Of a stretch of DNA of 62,000 nucleotides, positions 33,931-46,737 are shown in pieces. Position 1 is the stretch's first letter; each line of letters opens with the position of its first letter. The stretch comes from Polytrichum commune. Lineage: Eukaryota > Streptophyta > Polytrichopsida > Polytrichales > Polytrichaceae. The position numbers and the translations under genes were made by a program. Below the pieces are notes generated by a model, which saw only the letters and a list, made by a program, of their open reading frames with translations, had not been told where the DNA came from and made no database searches. The DNA lies in NCBI GenBank assembly GCA_950295325.1, contig OX485809.1:1-62000 (forward strand), given 5' to 3'.

Positions 33931-35817
33931 AGTACTTACCCTCTCTTTTATAGGCCTAGCATTACTAGTCATTACCAAAGCTTCTCAACTATGATATAAG
34001 GTGACTAAAAGTACACCAACTTATTACCACTATAAGTGTTTTCAATTCCGCCTCATGTACTAATAGTAGACATTTTGGTTTTGAATGCACACCACCAAAA
34101 CATGAGAGCATGGTGTTTTCGTACTACAAGTGCCATAGTTTTGAACAAAAAATATTTATAATGTTGTAAAGTAGTTTATTTAATGACATAATAAAATAAA
34201 TAGGAAAATACCCCAAAATAATATTTTAAAACCGATTTTTAAAGAATATTATAACAATATTCTAGAATAATCTTGTTGATGTCATTTTATCCGCTTACAA
34301 ACCACTACATATTCTAGCCACACCACAAGCTCCGTTTTAATCAGCCAAACAATATTGCAAGAAAATTTCTAAGAACTCGCCATTTCATAACATTCTTAAG
34401 CCCTAGACTTTGTGCCTCTACTAAAGTTCCCAAGATTTTCTCCGATGCTCTTGAATTTTCCCATCTTAAGTTTGTTTACTTGCTTGACTCTTACTAAATT
34501 CCCTCATATAATGGCAATTGACATGATCTTCCACTCCATGCTCCAAGGAAAGTTATTGCATCAATAAAAAGTCAACCAAGTAGTAGGCGGTGCATTACCC
34601 TATTGCTTAAGAATGTAAAGGAACAAAAATTGCCTCCATAAACCTCTAAATCTTTTTCAAGTATTTTTAATACATTACCTTTATGTTATAGGAATTGAGG
34701 AAAAATATTGCCATCACTATTTCTTCAATGAAACGTATCAATTAAGGAAATAACACATTTATTTTACAGTGTCACCCAACGCAATGTATTACATTTTGGT
34801 CCAAATATACATACAATGTATTTAATACACATACAATCCTAGAATACCTTTTCACTGTGGTCAACTTTTTGCCGAAAAATCAATTTCAATGACCAATAGA
34901 AAATAAATGGGCTTGCGGAAGCTAAGATCCCAATCATCCTTGGTAAGCCCCAAGTTCTTCTTCATGACTTCTTCTTCTTCCCGTGTGTGTTATCCAAGTT
35001 TTGTTCTATGTGAGTAGAAAATCTAGCTAATAAGTGTATGTTCCCAGTGGCAGTGATTTGTTATGTAATGTTTGTGTTGATTTTGCAGGAGAATGGTTTG
35101 GTATGAATGCGAATGAGTACGAACCTGTATTTCTCTACATATTGACAATTTATATAGAGAAATTTCAATTTAAACCCTAAACACAAGGGTCCAAGGTTGG
35201 GGGTTAGATTAACTAGGGGCCGCACGCGAACACTTGACCAAAATTTAGGCTGAAACCTTGGAACCCGCCCTCTATCGGTGCGGCCGGGCGCCATGGGCGC
35301 GTCCCACAACAATATAAGTAGGACCCCCACTCCTCACCCATATGTGATGCAGCCATACCAAGGCTACTACACCATATCCCATCATAACTCCACAGATCAC
35401 ATGTGCAAATGCTATGGCTTTAAAAAAGGGTAACAAAAATCACAATAGAAAGAGATTACTGTCATGAGCTTTATTACAAGATTGTAATATCAATAAATCA
35501 ATTTATTCATATATAGAAGTATTGCTCGTGTAGTACTTCAATTGCTCCTAAATGAATCAAAACCGAATCCACCTAATACCACAGTTTCGGATTAATACCT
35601 AACTGTGTTGGGTTCCCTTTGTATCCCAAGCCCATGTGTTGGGTTTAGGGTTTGGGGTTGCACATCGCCATGAGGGTTGGTAAACTTCATTCGAGGCATA
35701 TTGAAATCTTTGTGCTACACTTAGTCTCTACACCCAACTCATGAATTTGTCGATTCTAAACAAGCAATCTGAACAGAGGCAAGCACCAACAGAGGAAGAG
35801 AAGAAAAACGTGTATGA
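33931..35817. other. No recognised gene
   Basis: AT-rich, with a moderately GC-rich patch at 35200-35330. Short open frames only. Confidence 0.4.
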
Positions 35818-36370
35818 GATAATGGAGGAGGAGGAGAGTTTTCCTAACTCTATCAGGAGATAATGAGTGCTTCCAACTGCCTCAGTGCTTATCTTGAAGT
35901 CTTGAACTTCTATTTCTCATAATTCTACTTCTAATATATAGTCCTAAACCCTCATTCCTCAGATCCTGCATGGAGAGGGATCATGAACTACAACTACATG
36001 TCCTTCATGGACAGGGCTCTTGGATTGCAAGTGACTTCATTTCGAGGATATTTTTGGTGTTCGTGACTATGAGATTACTTCTTTTTTGAAGAAACTGTGC
36101 AAATTGAAGCATTATCGCTCTACCATGTACACGTGAAGGGCATGTCTGGAGCAACCATGCAACTGGTGTTTGCGGTTACGCTAATTATGTAGGCCAAGAG
36201 GTTCTAAACTAAGTGTTTAGGGTTTAGGTCGACAATGTCGGATAGGTGAGGAGATAATGGAGGAGGAGGAGAGTTTTCCAACTCTGTTAGTGCTTATCCT
36301 AAACCCTTGAAATTCTACTTCTCAAACTTCTACTTCCAATATGTAGTCCTAAACTCTCATTCCTCTCATA
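35818..36370. repeat. Direct duplication with ~435-bp offset
   Basis: GATAATGGAGGAGGAGGAG, then GAGTTTTCC, later TTCTACTTC and TAGTCCTAAAC, occur in order at 35818-35960 and again at 36251-36355. The DNA between the copies has short protein-like runs, but I could not assign it. Confidence 0.65.
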
Positions 36371-36371
36371 T

Positions 36372-37310
36372 TTAGGCTAAGTGCGTGATTAACTCCTTAA
36401 TTGTTGTGTATTTAGTTTAATCTTATGATCATTAAGTTAATTATTGCATTATTCCACTATCCCTTACTTATCACATATTGAAAGTTTGATTAACGGCTTA
36501 AATGTTCCACTTTTATCTTAAGTGCGTGATTAACACCCTAATTTTTGTATTAATAGCCTACATCTATCATAATTGAATTAATTCCTCCATTATTATACTA
36601 ACTCCTTGCCTATAATATACTAAATGCTTGATTAGCAAAATATATGTTTCATTTTTATCAAAAATGTATGATTAGTGCCCTAATCATCGTGATTTTAGCC
36701 TAATTCTATTATACTTTAGTTAAGTGTTGTATAATTATATTATCTATTGTCTGTCACACACTAAATATTTGATTAAAATTTTAATCTTTTTTTTATCTTA
36801 ACTTCATGATTAGCGCTATGATTGTTGGGTTATTAGCCTCATTCTATCATACTCAAATTGATTGTTGCATTCTTATACCATTTATTGTCTATCATACACT
36901 AAATATTTGATCAAAAGCTAAAATGTTTCATTTTTATCTTAAGTGTGTGATTAGCGTCCTAATTGTTGCATTATTAACCTAATTCTATCACATTTATGCT
37001 AATTGCTACATTATAAGACTAACCCATTGCCTACTACATGCCAAATGCTTGAATTACGGCTTGAATATTTCATTTTTATCTCAAGTGTGCGATTAGCAAC
37101 TTAATTGTTATGCTATCAGCCTAATGCTATCATTAATATGATACAAATAGGCTAATTGTTGCCAAAAAAAAATTAATATTCTAACCTACACCAAATGCTT
37201 GATTGATGGTATAATTGATTTAGGTTTACATGAAATACTTTATTGGTACACTAATTGCAACTCCAAACCCTACATCTTAGCATATTCAATCTCATTGTTG
37301 CCTTATTATT
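36372..37310. repeat. ~141-bp satellite array 1
   Basis: About six to seven head-to-tail units of an AT-rich repeat. The landmark TTGATT(A/G) followed by ...TTTCATTTTTATCTTAAGTG lies at 36486, 36628, 36769, 36907, 37049 and 37199 (spacings 142, 141, 138, 142, 150). Further landmarks per unit are GTGATTAGCGCCCTAATTG and TTATTAGCCTAAT. The same family forms a second array at 49758-50430. Confidence 0.9.
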
Positions 37311-37399
37311 CTAGTTTTTCTCGATTATACTATAAATGATTGATTCATATCTTAAACCCTTTTAATTTAGCCTACATGCTTACTTAATCTTCATTTTTA

Positions 37400-37663
37400 G
37401 GATATAAACACATTTAAAAAAGACAAAGCATGATTAAGGTGGAAGTTAAACATTCCATATCTCACAAACAGTGATGGAGATTAGATCAAATTTTGCTCCG
37501 TTAGAATTGCAAACCCCGCAGATGGAGGGGGGGAAGGTGGGAGCAAAAAAGAAATACCCAAAAACCCAACTTTTGACAAGGATGGCCTTGTGACCCTAAA
37601 CCCTAAACCATATGTAACGGGGAGAACCGGTTCATATGTAATTAGCAGTTGGTTCTCCCCGTT
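37400..37663. repeat. Dispersed repeat pair copy 2, plus 13-bp inverted repeat
   Basis: 37400-37605 matches 25335-25560. It ends in two telomere-like CCCTAAA units, followed by a perfect inverted repeat: AACGGGGAGAACC (37616-37628) and GGTTCTCCCCGTT (37651-37663), with a 22-bp loop. Confidence 0.7.
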
Positions 37664-38036
37664 CATTGGTTACAGAAGCTATAAAAGATATCTTTAATTG
37701 GTCAAAGGAATGATCTGTTTTGGTTAGTAGCATGTCTTATTTGGGTTTGCTGCAAGGTTCTAGGAATATACTTCGATAGTCGGCTTTGAAAGTCTGGTCT
37801 ACAAGATCATCTTGCCTTTGTCATCCTCTTCATGTTGTCTATTGGTTTATCAAGGTATCATGTTCAAATTGTCTAAATGCGCATCTTTTGGTATTCACGA
37901 CACAAGTTGAGTGAGTCTGAAAATCGGCTTATTTAACACCAGAAAATATCACATGGATCATTTGCCAACGAAGTGAGAAATCTGACTGACGTGGCTACAT
38001 AGAAATTCATAAAAACATATATATAAGCAAAGTCCT

Positions 38037-41000
38037 TCAGACTGACTTCGAAATTGGCTGAAAAAATTTCAAGATACCAGTGCTAGCTTTGTCATTTGCC
38101 ACCTTCTGTACTCTCCCATTTCTAGATTTTAAGGGTTTCCTCTCTCCACCTGATGTCTGGGTTTTGAGCTGCGCCTTGGTCTTGGAAGAAGGGGTGTTTT
38201 CTATCAATATTGGAGAGCTGTTGACATGCTTTTCTAACTTTGTACTACTTCTAGGTGATATATTTTCTTTGTAATCTGGGGGACTACGAGGAACAAAGCC
38301 AACAATCTTGGACTCAGGAGTTTCCGGAACCTGTGACAAATTTGAGGACTCTGTGCAAGTATGGACAGGTTCGGGCGTCAGTGAAGGGCTGGAGATTTGA
38401 GAGAGAGGCATAGTTGACACCTCCAATGACTCCTTATATTGTCTTGGACCAAGGGCATCAAAGTCAAGCTTCACTGCAGTGTCATCAACTCCTCCAAGCA
38501 TATAATCTGAGAAAGTCAGGGAATTAGTTAGAATTTAAACAATCATAAGGGTCGTTTTATGCTAGAGCTTGAGGGCACATGATCATGGAAATCTAAAGAC
38601 ATGCATTGATGGAAAAGGCCGAGACCATCCCACCTGACTTTACACTAGAGCTTGAGGGCCTAAGGGAACCAAACCTAGAAGTTTGGTTCCTTGAAAAACC
38701 TACATGGAATCCTACATGGCACGCGATGGATAATATTTCATGGCCTAGTGGATCTTGCATCAACACAAAACTGTTAGACCATGACTTCAAAATCTCACAA
38801 CCCCTCGATTATAAAGGGTCCAGTGTCCAAATGAAGGATGGTACTGAAATAGCACATGTCGTTACACTAAACTTAACTAACAGCCCATGACCACACAAAA
38901 TTCAATATCAATTTCCATGGTTCCACCTTAGACTGGGTTTCAAGGGCCCTGACAATTTCATGGTCATGGCCCTCAGCCATAGTGTAAAGTGGCCCAAGTT
39001 GGAATTACAGTCTGTACATTGTACAGACTAATCAAAACTCAGATAATTCAAGAACCAGTCAGCAGGCAGTACACAATGAGAAACATGCTAGATATTTTAA
39101 CCTCGTAAAACCAGAAAAAGACACAGACAAATATATACTATACTCGTGTTGACTATCTATTGCATTACAGATTTCCAAAGTGCCAAAGATCACAATGAGT
39201 ATGTAGTTGCTAACCTCTTGATGAATGTGCTTTCAAGTCCATGAAGTTCTGTTGTGCTTTTGAGACTTGAAAACTGATTTGTTGAAGTTTTTGTCTCTTG
39301 AAAGGATTGTTTGGGGGGTGACTCATGGTTGCAGTCAATTTAGTTGACTCCTTCAGAAGCTGGCCTTTTTCTTCAGCTACTTTTCCCCTAAGGTCAAAGG
39401 CAATTTGTTGAAGATGGGTGACAAATTTCTTATCTACAGTAGGCTCAGGGGAATTCATTATGCGTACTAGAGGCTCCACAACTGGACTTGCCACTGGAAG
39501 TGATTCTGAAGCCAAACAACCAGAGTTCAATTTAGTTGTGAAGAAAAAAATCTTACATGTCAGATTTTGTTCATCCTTACCACTCAGTAAGAACATGTGC
39601 ACAGACCTACACGGTCTGTATTTATGTAATATCTGTCACAAAGAATGTTCCAAATGGGCCATAATAAACAAAGCTTCAGAGAGCCAACCATATCAAGTGG
39701 CTCTTTATTCAAGGCAGTGGTACTTGCCAGTAAGAGGTGACGAAGGTATGAACTCCAATGTTGTATTTTGAGACTGAGGCTGTCTATATACTGTGAAACA
39801 GTCTCTGTCTTCTTCGCTGTTTGTTAGATCTATCTGCAAAGAGATAAAAAAGAATTCCACCTTAACCAACATAAATCTTACATCCAGCTGCAATTAAGAG
39901 AACTCCATAATATATGCAAGGTGAGCAGGGCAATTCATATCAAAGAATCAGTCACAAGCTTGCATACTGTCCAACAAGGAATGCAAACACCAGCAAGGAA
40001 AATAAGAATTATGTACCTGGCACTTTGAAAGCCAATGAATCACCCGGCTCAAAGATTTACAAAGAAAAGCAATCACACAAAAACACCCACAAATTATAGC
40101 TCGCTCTTTACCTCTAGTGGCTCCAATGTACTAGTTGGTGAGACAAGAGGTTGGACTTTGTGTTTTGCTGAGGGTGTACGCATCCCCTCATCAAATGCAC
40201 ATCTGGTGATTGGATTTATGAGACCTTTGGCAGTCGCAGTTGCCCATGATGGTGGCATATCTCTAACAATATCAAGGCAATACATACACATTCTTCAGAG
40301 CAAACCGAAAATTTGGTAACCTCCCTTTAAAAATTTCTGGTTGTCAAATGATAACATATAAGTGATTAGATTTCTTAATTTTGTGCATGTATCACAAGGA
40401 TATATACACCCCAAAGTATTAACTGAGATGTACAAAGACAGGATGGTGGCAAAGGTTATTACTTATCTAACACACCTCAAGTTAGAGGTTTGAAAGGGTC
40501 ATCTTAGGTTTCCCTTGATTGTTGTAGGTGAACGGCCATGCATGGTCTTCTCCAGTGTGCCTATAATCACTGTACTTCCAGGAATATTGTACTAAGCATT
40601 AATGTCTCCTGGTTTAAAGCTCAACAAGAACTGTCCATATGTCCTCATAGTATTGCAATGATTATACATAAAAGTCGGCTGAATATTTTGAGGTTCTTAA
40701 AGGGTACTTCTTAGCAGGTCCTTGTTACTCAATACACCACAGAATTATTGAAAAAGAATAATGGATACGGGCCCAAAAAGTCTATGCAACCACCAAAGCT
40801 TTCTTGAAATTCTTGAAATTTTGCAGGAAGAGGATTCAAGAATGTGAGCATTTGCTTGCATACATCATACCTGCACACACAGGAAAAAAAAAGCTTTAAT
40901 AACCAGTCATGATGGATTAAGCAGGCACCATTTCCATATCTTTGTAGTTGTTGTTGACAGTACTTGTATATTTCCGTATCTTGACATAAGATTGATATGT

Positions 41001-44000
41001 TGCATAATCAGTCAAATCTCAATGTAGAAGCCAGTAAGAGCAAGAAACTTGGTGCTCTGAAGGTTTGGGTAGATCGTACACTCGAGCATAAGAAAATATG
41101 GCAACGGCCCGGTTGAAATCCGCAACATATCCCTCCGGTACTTTGTCCTTGTTCTCCACTACTAAAATGCTCAACGCCTGGATTTATTTTTGCCAACTCA
41201 GATTAGTAAATAATATATGACATTATACAGCAATATTGAGAATGATGGTATAATTTCAAATACCAAAGCCAAGTGGGGAACATAACAGAATGTAGGTCGA
41301 TAAGAACAAAAAACGACACATTTAGGTGAGCTCAATCATTCATAGAAAAGACCTTAGGGGGCAGTTTCTGCATTAGAGAGATGGAAGGATCAACAACAAG
41401 TGAAAAAGAGGACCCAACACACAGGAACCTCTGTAAGTGCAATTTTCCAAGCATCTCAAAAAAACACATATAAATAACAACAAGAGAAGCAACGTACTCT
41501 TTTAAGTTCTCTGTGCTTTGTAAGTAGGGCATGCGCTTTCCTGATCCCAACATTATGAATCGATGGTAGGAAGTCACACCCAGCCATCACACACATTCCT
41601 GCCACAATGCAGGTGAAACTAGAGGATTGGCACAACACTATTAAGGTTTTACAACTCCATGTGTAGAACCAACAATCACTAACATCAATATTTTCATTCA
41701 GTGCTCAAAGATATTCCAAACCCAAGGCAGGGAGAGACCAAGGAAGGAGCCATACCAACAAAGAGCTCAGGTGTGAACTTTTTAAAGGAAAGGTCTTTGG
41801 GTGTCTCTGGATCTTTGCAATAGAGCACTTCCTGCCTGATTTCCACCCCCCAGCCATCTCTGTCCATCTTGAAGAGCACCTATAATCCATGTCAATTCGT
41901 GAGATCTTGGGCAGGTTAAAGTTAAGGAACACCTACAATTCATGCCAAGATCTCATGACTGCCCAGCACGTGGGGGGGACTCTGGTAATGCCCGGGAGCT
42001 CCTCACATTGGCTAGCAATGGCTTAAAGAGGAGCTGGCAGACAGCATGGTATGCTGCAGTAGCATACTCCTGTATCTCCACACATCTCCACACAAAAGCA
42101 GCCTATGACACTATTATGGAATTTATGATGATTACTAAGTAGAAGTAATAAGTGTAGTCTAGGTTTGACCAAAAGGTAGATGGGTCTTTAATGGTTACTA
42201 TTCTCCGATTACCTCACTTCTCATGGGATATTAGACACACAATTAGTACATGTTGAATGGGTAGCAAATCCAAACCAAGGCTGTAGCCATACTCATAATT
42301 TTTGGAGCTCACATGAATATTTTGCTCAGTATCAAAGTGTAGTATCATGACATCATGAATGAACAGCCCCCTCTCTTGAGGAGATATAGGGATATGACAA
42401 TAACCACATTGTTCAAACATATTCACCACATGCCAATTTAGCACATGATGAATTTTTGGTGCCAATTGACCGACCTGGCACAGTAAATTGGTTATAGCTG
42501 GTAGAAAGTTCACCTCCATTTCAAGCAAGATAGAATATTGGCATGTCAGCTGCAACTTCAACAGATTATTTACAAGAACAACATCGTCAATCCATCAGCT
42601 ATACAATAATGGAATGGACAACCACAAATTGTGATGATGCTAAAAGCAGGAACACTAGAAAAGTCACCACGGGACAGCCGTAGACAAGCAAGTCGCTGTC
42701 TTCAGAGATTACAACAGAAACGCCACCCTGGCAAGGATCCAACTTGCTCAGCCACGCAAGTTGGGCATCTGCCTCATAAGGTGCCACAATGAACTCCACC
42801 ATTTCTGCTCGGAGAGCCTGCACCAAAAAAAATGAATACTCATTTGTATCATTGCTGGAGTTAAGAAGAATCACATCTCATGTTGGCATCAGCACCAAAA
42901 CATCATCTACCATTGTGTCTCACTCAGAATACCTTATAAGGTAGGCACTTTTGCTTTTCAATATTGACTTATTTCATACCAACTCAACTTTTTCACAGGT
43001 TCCAACAGATCACGAAGTGACATGTGGCACACTCACTCATTATAGTAATTATCTTGTGCCCTAAGTGATAAGGTACTAAAGGTATATATCTGGATCCGGC
43101 TCAGAAGGCAAGCTCAGTACCTTAATCAGTTCATTGGCCATTGCTGGCGACACATCAATTGCCCTCTGCAATGCACAACATGGTCATGCAGGGTGTCAGT
43201 AATCAACTCTGAAATACTACAAGGGAACCATTCCATAAACCATTATCTTGCAACAGTCTTCATCAGGACAGGAAGAGCCAGGTGTGCCATGCCTTGAAAA
43301 GCTCCCTTGCACCTTTATTATCACCTCGGGACAATTTATCCCTTGCAAGTTCAAGGTTCCTTTCCCTCCTCCTGCAAAAGAAAGGCCCTCCTATCAATCA
43401 ATCCATATTCCCGTGTGCACAAACATTACCCTAACCTGAATTATTTCAGAATTTGGTCCAAGACCTGGAGCCTTCCCCTAAGTCTTCCTGGAGACTTCAA
43501 GCAACACCTTACATAGATAAAACAGACGCCCTCATTAATTCCCTAGAATAACAATTAATGTGACCCACACTTATTTTGAACTAGAGATTTGGCATGGGTT
43601 GAAGGGTTTAGGATGGCCCACATTAATTCTTATTATGAGAAATATTGTTGGTTCTCTAGAATTACTGTGGCCCACACTACTGGGACTATTATTTTGTACT
43701 AATGATTTTGACAAATTTCATTTAATAAACGAATCAAGTTGCATCTGACCAGAATTCTTGTGCACGCTCACCACCTCCTGATCGCAATTCTAACCAATCA
43801 CAGCACAGACAATAGCACACTCTTTTCACAGTCAACATGCCCATCACAGCACAGGAAATTTAAATTTTAAGCCCTGAGACGAGATGGTGGGTTATGTGTG
43901 TGTAAACCATTCATGTCATGGTCTCTCAATTCCAACTAGGTGGGGGCCAATTTGACGACCTTAACCCTTTGCTTCCTATTTGCCTTGCACATTGAGATCT

Positions 44001-45259
44001 ACAAGCCATTTATGCACAACTAGTGGTCCAGTAGTGTGAGTTGTTTACAAATGATGATGTCAAAAAGTTTTATGTTACCTCCGACGCTCTTCATTAGTGC
44101 CATGTTTGAGCGGTAGGTCAGCACCATCGAAGACGACCACTGGGGTGGTTCCATGATGCTGCAACATTTTGACCCGGTGCATGCAGTACCTCACACATGG
44201 AGCCATCACCTCTACAATGCCTCTTTCCATTTGTACTTGCATGTTCATGTTACATGCATATGCTGCACACATCACAGATTACAGATGATCTGAGGAATCA
44301 GCAAATTGAAGAAGCACCAAAATAGAGTTATCCTCAGTCAACAGTACTTTTAGTCAGGAGTCGATTGTATTGTATACAATACCTTCCATGTTCGGTAGGT
44401 TTGCAGTGCATGCTTGGAGGTAGTGTGGAGGTTGAATGATGAACATTCTTTATCAGTTAATTGAGGATAAAACTCATTTTGGCATGCCAAGAGGTGGTTA
44501 GATGAGTTTAGCCCTCAATGAACCAAAATAGTTGGTGTTTATTCAACTTCAAACACTATCTCCAAGCATTACCGCAAGTGGAAAGAATTTTGCAAAACAA
44601 CCAATAAAAAACCATAGGTGATCCACTCCTAACAAAGAGTCCCTTTGAGTTGAAGGATGACTCCAATAACCTAGGGCAGAAAAATCTACACAACAGAGAC
44701 CACAGAAAACCAAGACACATTTACCAAAGTTGCTAAAACGACTGCCATCACATGCAAAGCAGATAGAACAGGAGAGATTTCTGATTGTACCTCCTTTGTG
44801 AAGCCATGCGTAAGCATCAATTCCCACCTGCTGACATAGAAAAGAAATTATATAAAACATGCAAGAAGCACGGTATTTCAATTCATTTCATTCGTGGGGT
44901 GCCAATGTGGTAATTGAATTAGGGCAATGGAAGCCAAGAAAAAAAAATCCTAGATACTTGAGAATTGGAATCTTTTTCAAGAGGACTTTCTCAGTCCAAT
45001 CATCACAAGCTTGCACATGTGCCATGTGACCAGGAAATACATCACTGCTATCGTGACGTGGATCCCTTGTTCTCATTTTCCTTCCGCTAAATCCTTTTGG
45101 CATCGAGAGGGGTACCAGTGCTAATGAGATGGAAACCAGGAAATGATGAAAAGCTGAAGCAAATTATGTGGAAGCACTCACCCGGTGTCCAGCATATTCG
45201 CTGACATGCAAAGATCTACTGAAGGGTTTCAAAGGGTCCAACAGCCCCTTTATGCCCAT
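38037..45259 (-). CDS. EXO1: EXO1-family 5'-3' exonuclease, 14 exons, 671 aa
   Basis: Exons, 5' to 3': 45182-45259, 44791-44827, 44079-44262, 43293-43371, 43121-43165, 42668-42817, 41756-41879, 41498-41598, 41080-41177, 40769-40870, 40112-40262, 39728-39833, 39215-39505, 38037-38506. They join to 2016 nt with no stop until TGA at 38037-38039. The start MGIKGLL and 'GIDAYAWLHKG' are classic for the XPG/FEN nuclease N domain. The seven acidic metal-binding positions of EXO1 are all present: D30, D84 (VVVFDG), E156 and D158 (YEADAQ), D181 and D183 (EDSD), D241 (AGCDFLP). They are followed by the helix-hairpin segment 'VGIRKAHALL' and 'SYARVYD'. The long, Ser/Pro/Lys-rich C-terminal half (from about 380) is typical of EXO1, which resects DNA ends and acts in mismatch repair. 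The end contains a PCNA-binding-like 'STGILKFF' (657-664). Plants have two EXO1-like genes; which one this is was not decided. Introns 4 and 12 use GC donors. Confidence 0.93.
38548..38997. mobile_element. Possible MITE in EXO1 intron 13
   Basis: The left end GGGTCGTTTTATGCTAGAGC and the right end, read in reverse complement, GGGCCACTTTACACTATGG, followed on both sides by a GAGGGC and CATGA-like block, look like diverged terminal inverted repeats. They resemble those of the foldback element at 47.8 kb. An internal hairpin GGAACCAAAC...GTTTGGTTCC lies at 38666-38691. No clean TSD was found. Confidence 0.4.
41965..42130. repeat. Repeat in EXO1 intron 6, partner upstream of the gene
   Basis: The phrase GGTAATGCCCGGGAGCTCCT, then AAAGAGGAGCTGGCAGACAG and ACACTATTATGGAATTTATG, recurs in the same order at 46329-46426, about 1 kb upstream of the EXO1 start. 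The two copies are in the same orientation. There is no coding capacity. Confidence 0.75.
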
Positions 45260-46328
45260 CTTCTTCCCTGCCTTCAGGTCCTGCCCTTTTGACCAGCGTG
45301 AAGAAACATCAATTCTGAATGGAATAGATCATCAGGCACTTAAATTGCAGGTGAAATGAAATAAATATCTGAAACTGCTGAAACCGTTACGACACCACTG
45401 CATTCTTCTACACCAAAGTTGAAGGGAACAACACAACTGTTATTCATTTTACATCCGCCAATACTAGAGTCGAATCGTTCCCCCCTCAACGTTAAGCTCG
45501 CAATGCACAGTGTGTAGTATTTCAATCAGAAGCTAACCACCCAAAGCATATTGTCAATTGGTGAACACCAGAGCGCCATACATTGTCTTTCTAGACATAG
45601 AACACATGAAGAGATAAACCCCATTTAATAACCTCAACTTAAGGTTCAAAGCATAACCACCAAAAACTGCGAGCAATTGAACTGAGCTCCCTCACACATT
45701 TGCATAACCAAGTTATTGCTTCGAGCTACATAGTCATTGTGACCATCAACTTCATCAAGCACTTAAAAACCTCTTCGAAGGATTGCAAAAACGAGTGACT
45801 TGATCAGCAAACCCGTACATCACAACTTAGGCTACCACCACAAGTCCAGATCACAATTACCAAAACTGCAAGAAAAATAGCTACCTTCCATCCTTCAATC
45901 ACTAGAACTTGGCATTGAGACACTGTAAATATTCTATTTACCAAAATATCAAATGCAAGAATGGGTACTCAGCCAATCCCTTTTCTGCTCAAATCACATT
46001 GGCATTGAGTCAATTGGCATCGAATCACAATGGCACCAAATCCCAGTGGCATTGAGCATTGGGCTGCATTTGTCGTTCTGAACACAAAAACTCACCCGCA
46101 AATTACAAATTCTTCGGAAAACGGGCAAGAAACTGAGGTCCCTCACATCCTTGAAGCATCACAGAACTTGCTTTCGTCTTTCTGCCCAGAATTAGTACTT
46201 CACTCATCAGCAGGTAGGGCAGGTGCTTGGTCTTCGAGAGATGCAGAATAAAAAGGAGTTAGTTCCCCGTTGAGCTGTGCATTTCTTGAGGGTTTAGTGA
46301 CGGGCTTTGACGTGGGGGGAACTTTGAA
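45260..46328. other. Upstream region of EXO1, no gene seen
   Basis: Contains the EXO1 5' flank. No conserved promoter element was confidently recognised. A 73-codon plus-strand frame (46030-46251) has no recognisable domain. TTGGCATTGAG-type phrases repeat a few times near 45910-46060. Confidence 0.4.
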
Positions 46329-46430
46329 CGGTAATGCCCGGGACCTCCTTCCACTGGCCACAATAGTCTAAAAGAGGAGCTGGCAGACAGCGTGGTATGC
46401 CCTTGGACACTATTATGGAATTTATGAAGC
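46329..46430. repeat. Partner of the EXO1-intron repeat
   Basis: Diverged second copy of the repeat at 41965-42130, about 60 bp shorter in the middle. Confidence 0.7.
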
Positions 46431-46604
46431 AGGGCCCCAACGTACTGTACTTATTAGAGGTCATTTAGGGCCACTTTATACACGGCCGGCCCGATTCATG
46501 TCCTTTAAGCCCTCAACCGCCCCACTTTATGAATTCTTTTCGGGCCCAACCTTTTCACATGTAAAGTGATGAGGCCCGATTCTTCTAGGGCCCCGATGAT
46601 CTTG

Positions 46605-46720
46605 AGGGTTAAGTTAGAGCCGGTTTATATTATGGACCATGAAGTCGGACCATGAAAGATGGCCTTTGTCAATGGTCTGAGTTCATGGTCCGACTTCATA
46701 AAAAATTAGTTTTGAGAACC
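46605..46720. mobile_element. Diverged Harbinger-like end fragment
   Basis: GCCGGTTTATATTATGGACC followed by ATGAAGTCGGACCATGAA resembles the end of the foldback element at 47813. The complementary phrase TTCATGGTCCGACTTCAT follows within 60 bp, making a small foldback. Confidence 0.5.
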
Positions 46721-46737
46721 TTGCAAAGCCCTACATT

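Noticed and set aside
41332-41577. Minus-strand open frame ending 'KLPPKVFSMND', first considered as an EXO1 exon
   Set aside because: It does not fit the EXO1 family alignment; joining 41498 directly to 41177 keeps frame and matches the family.
42214-42561. 115-codon minus-strand frame inside EXO1 intron 6
   Set aside because: Unrecognised, lies in an intron between exons that join perfectly without it; possibly TE debris, not supported as a gene.
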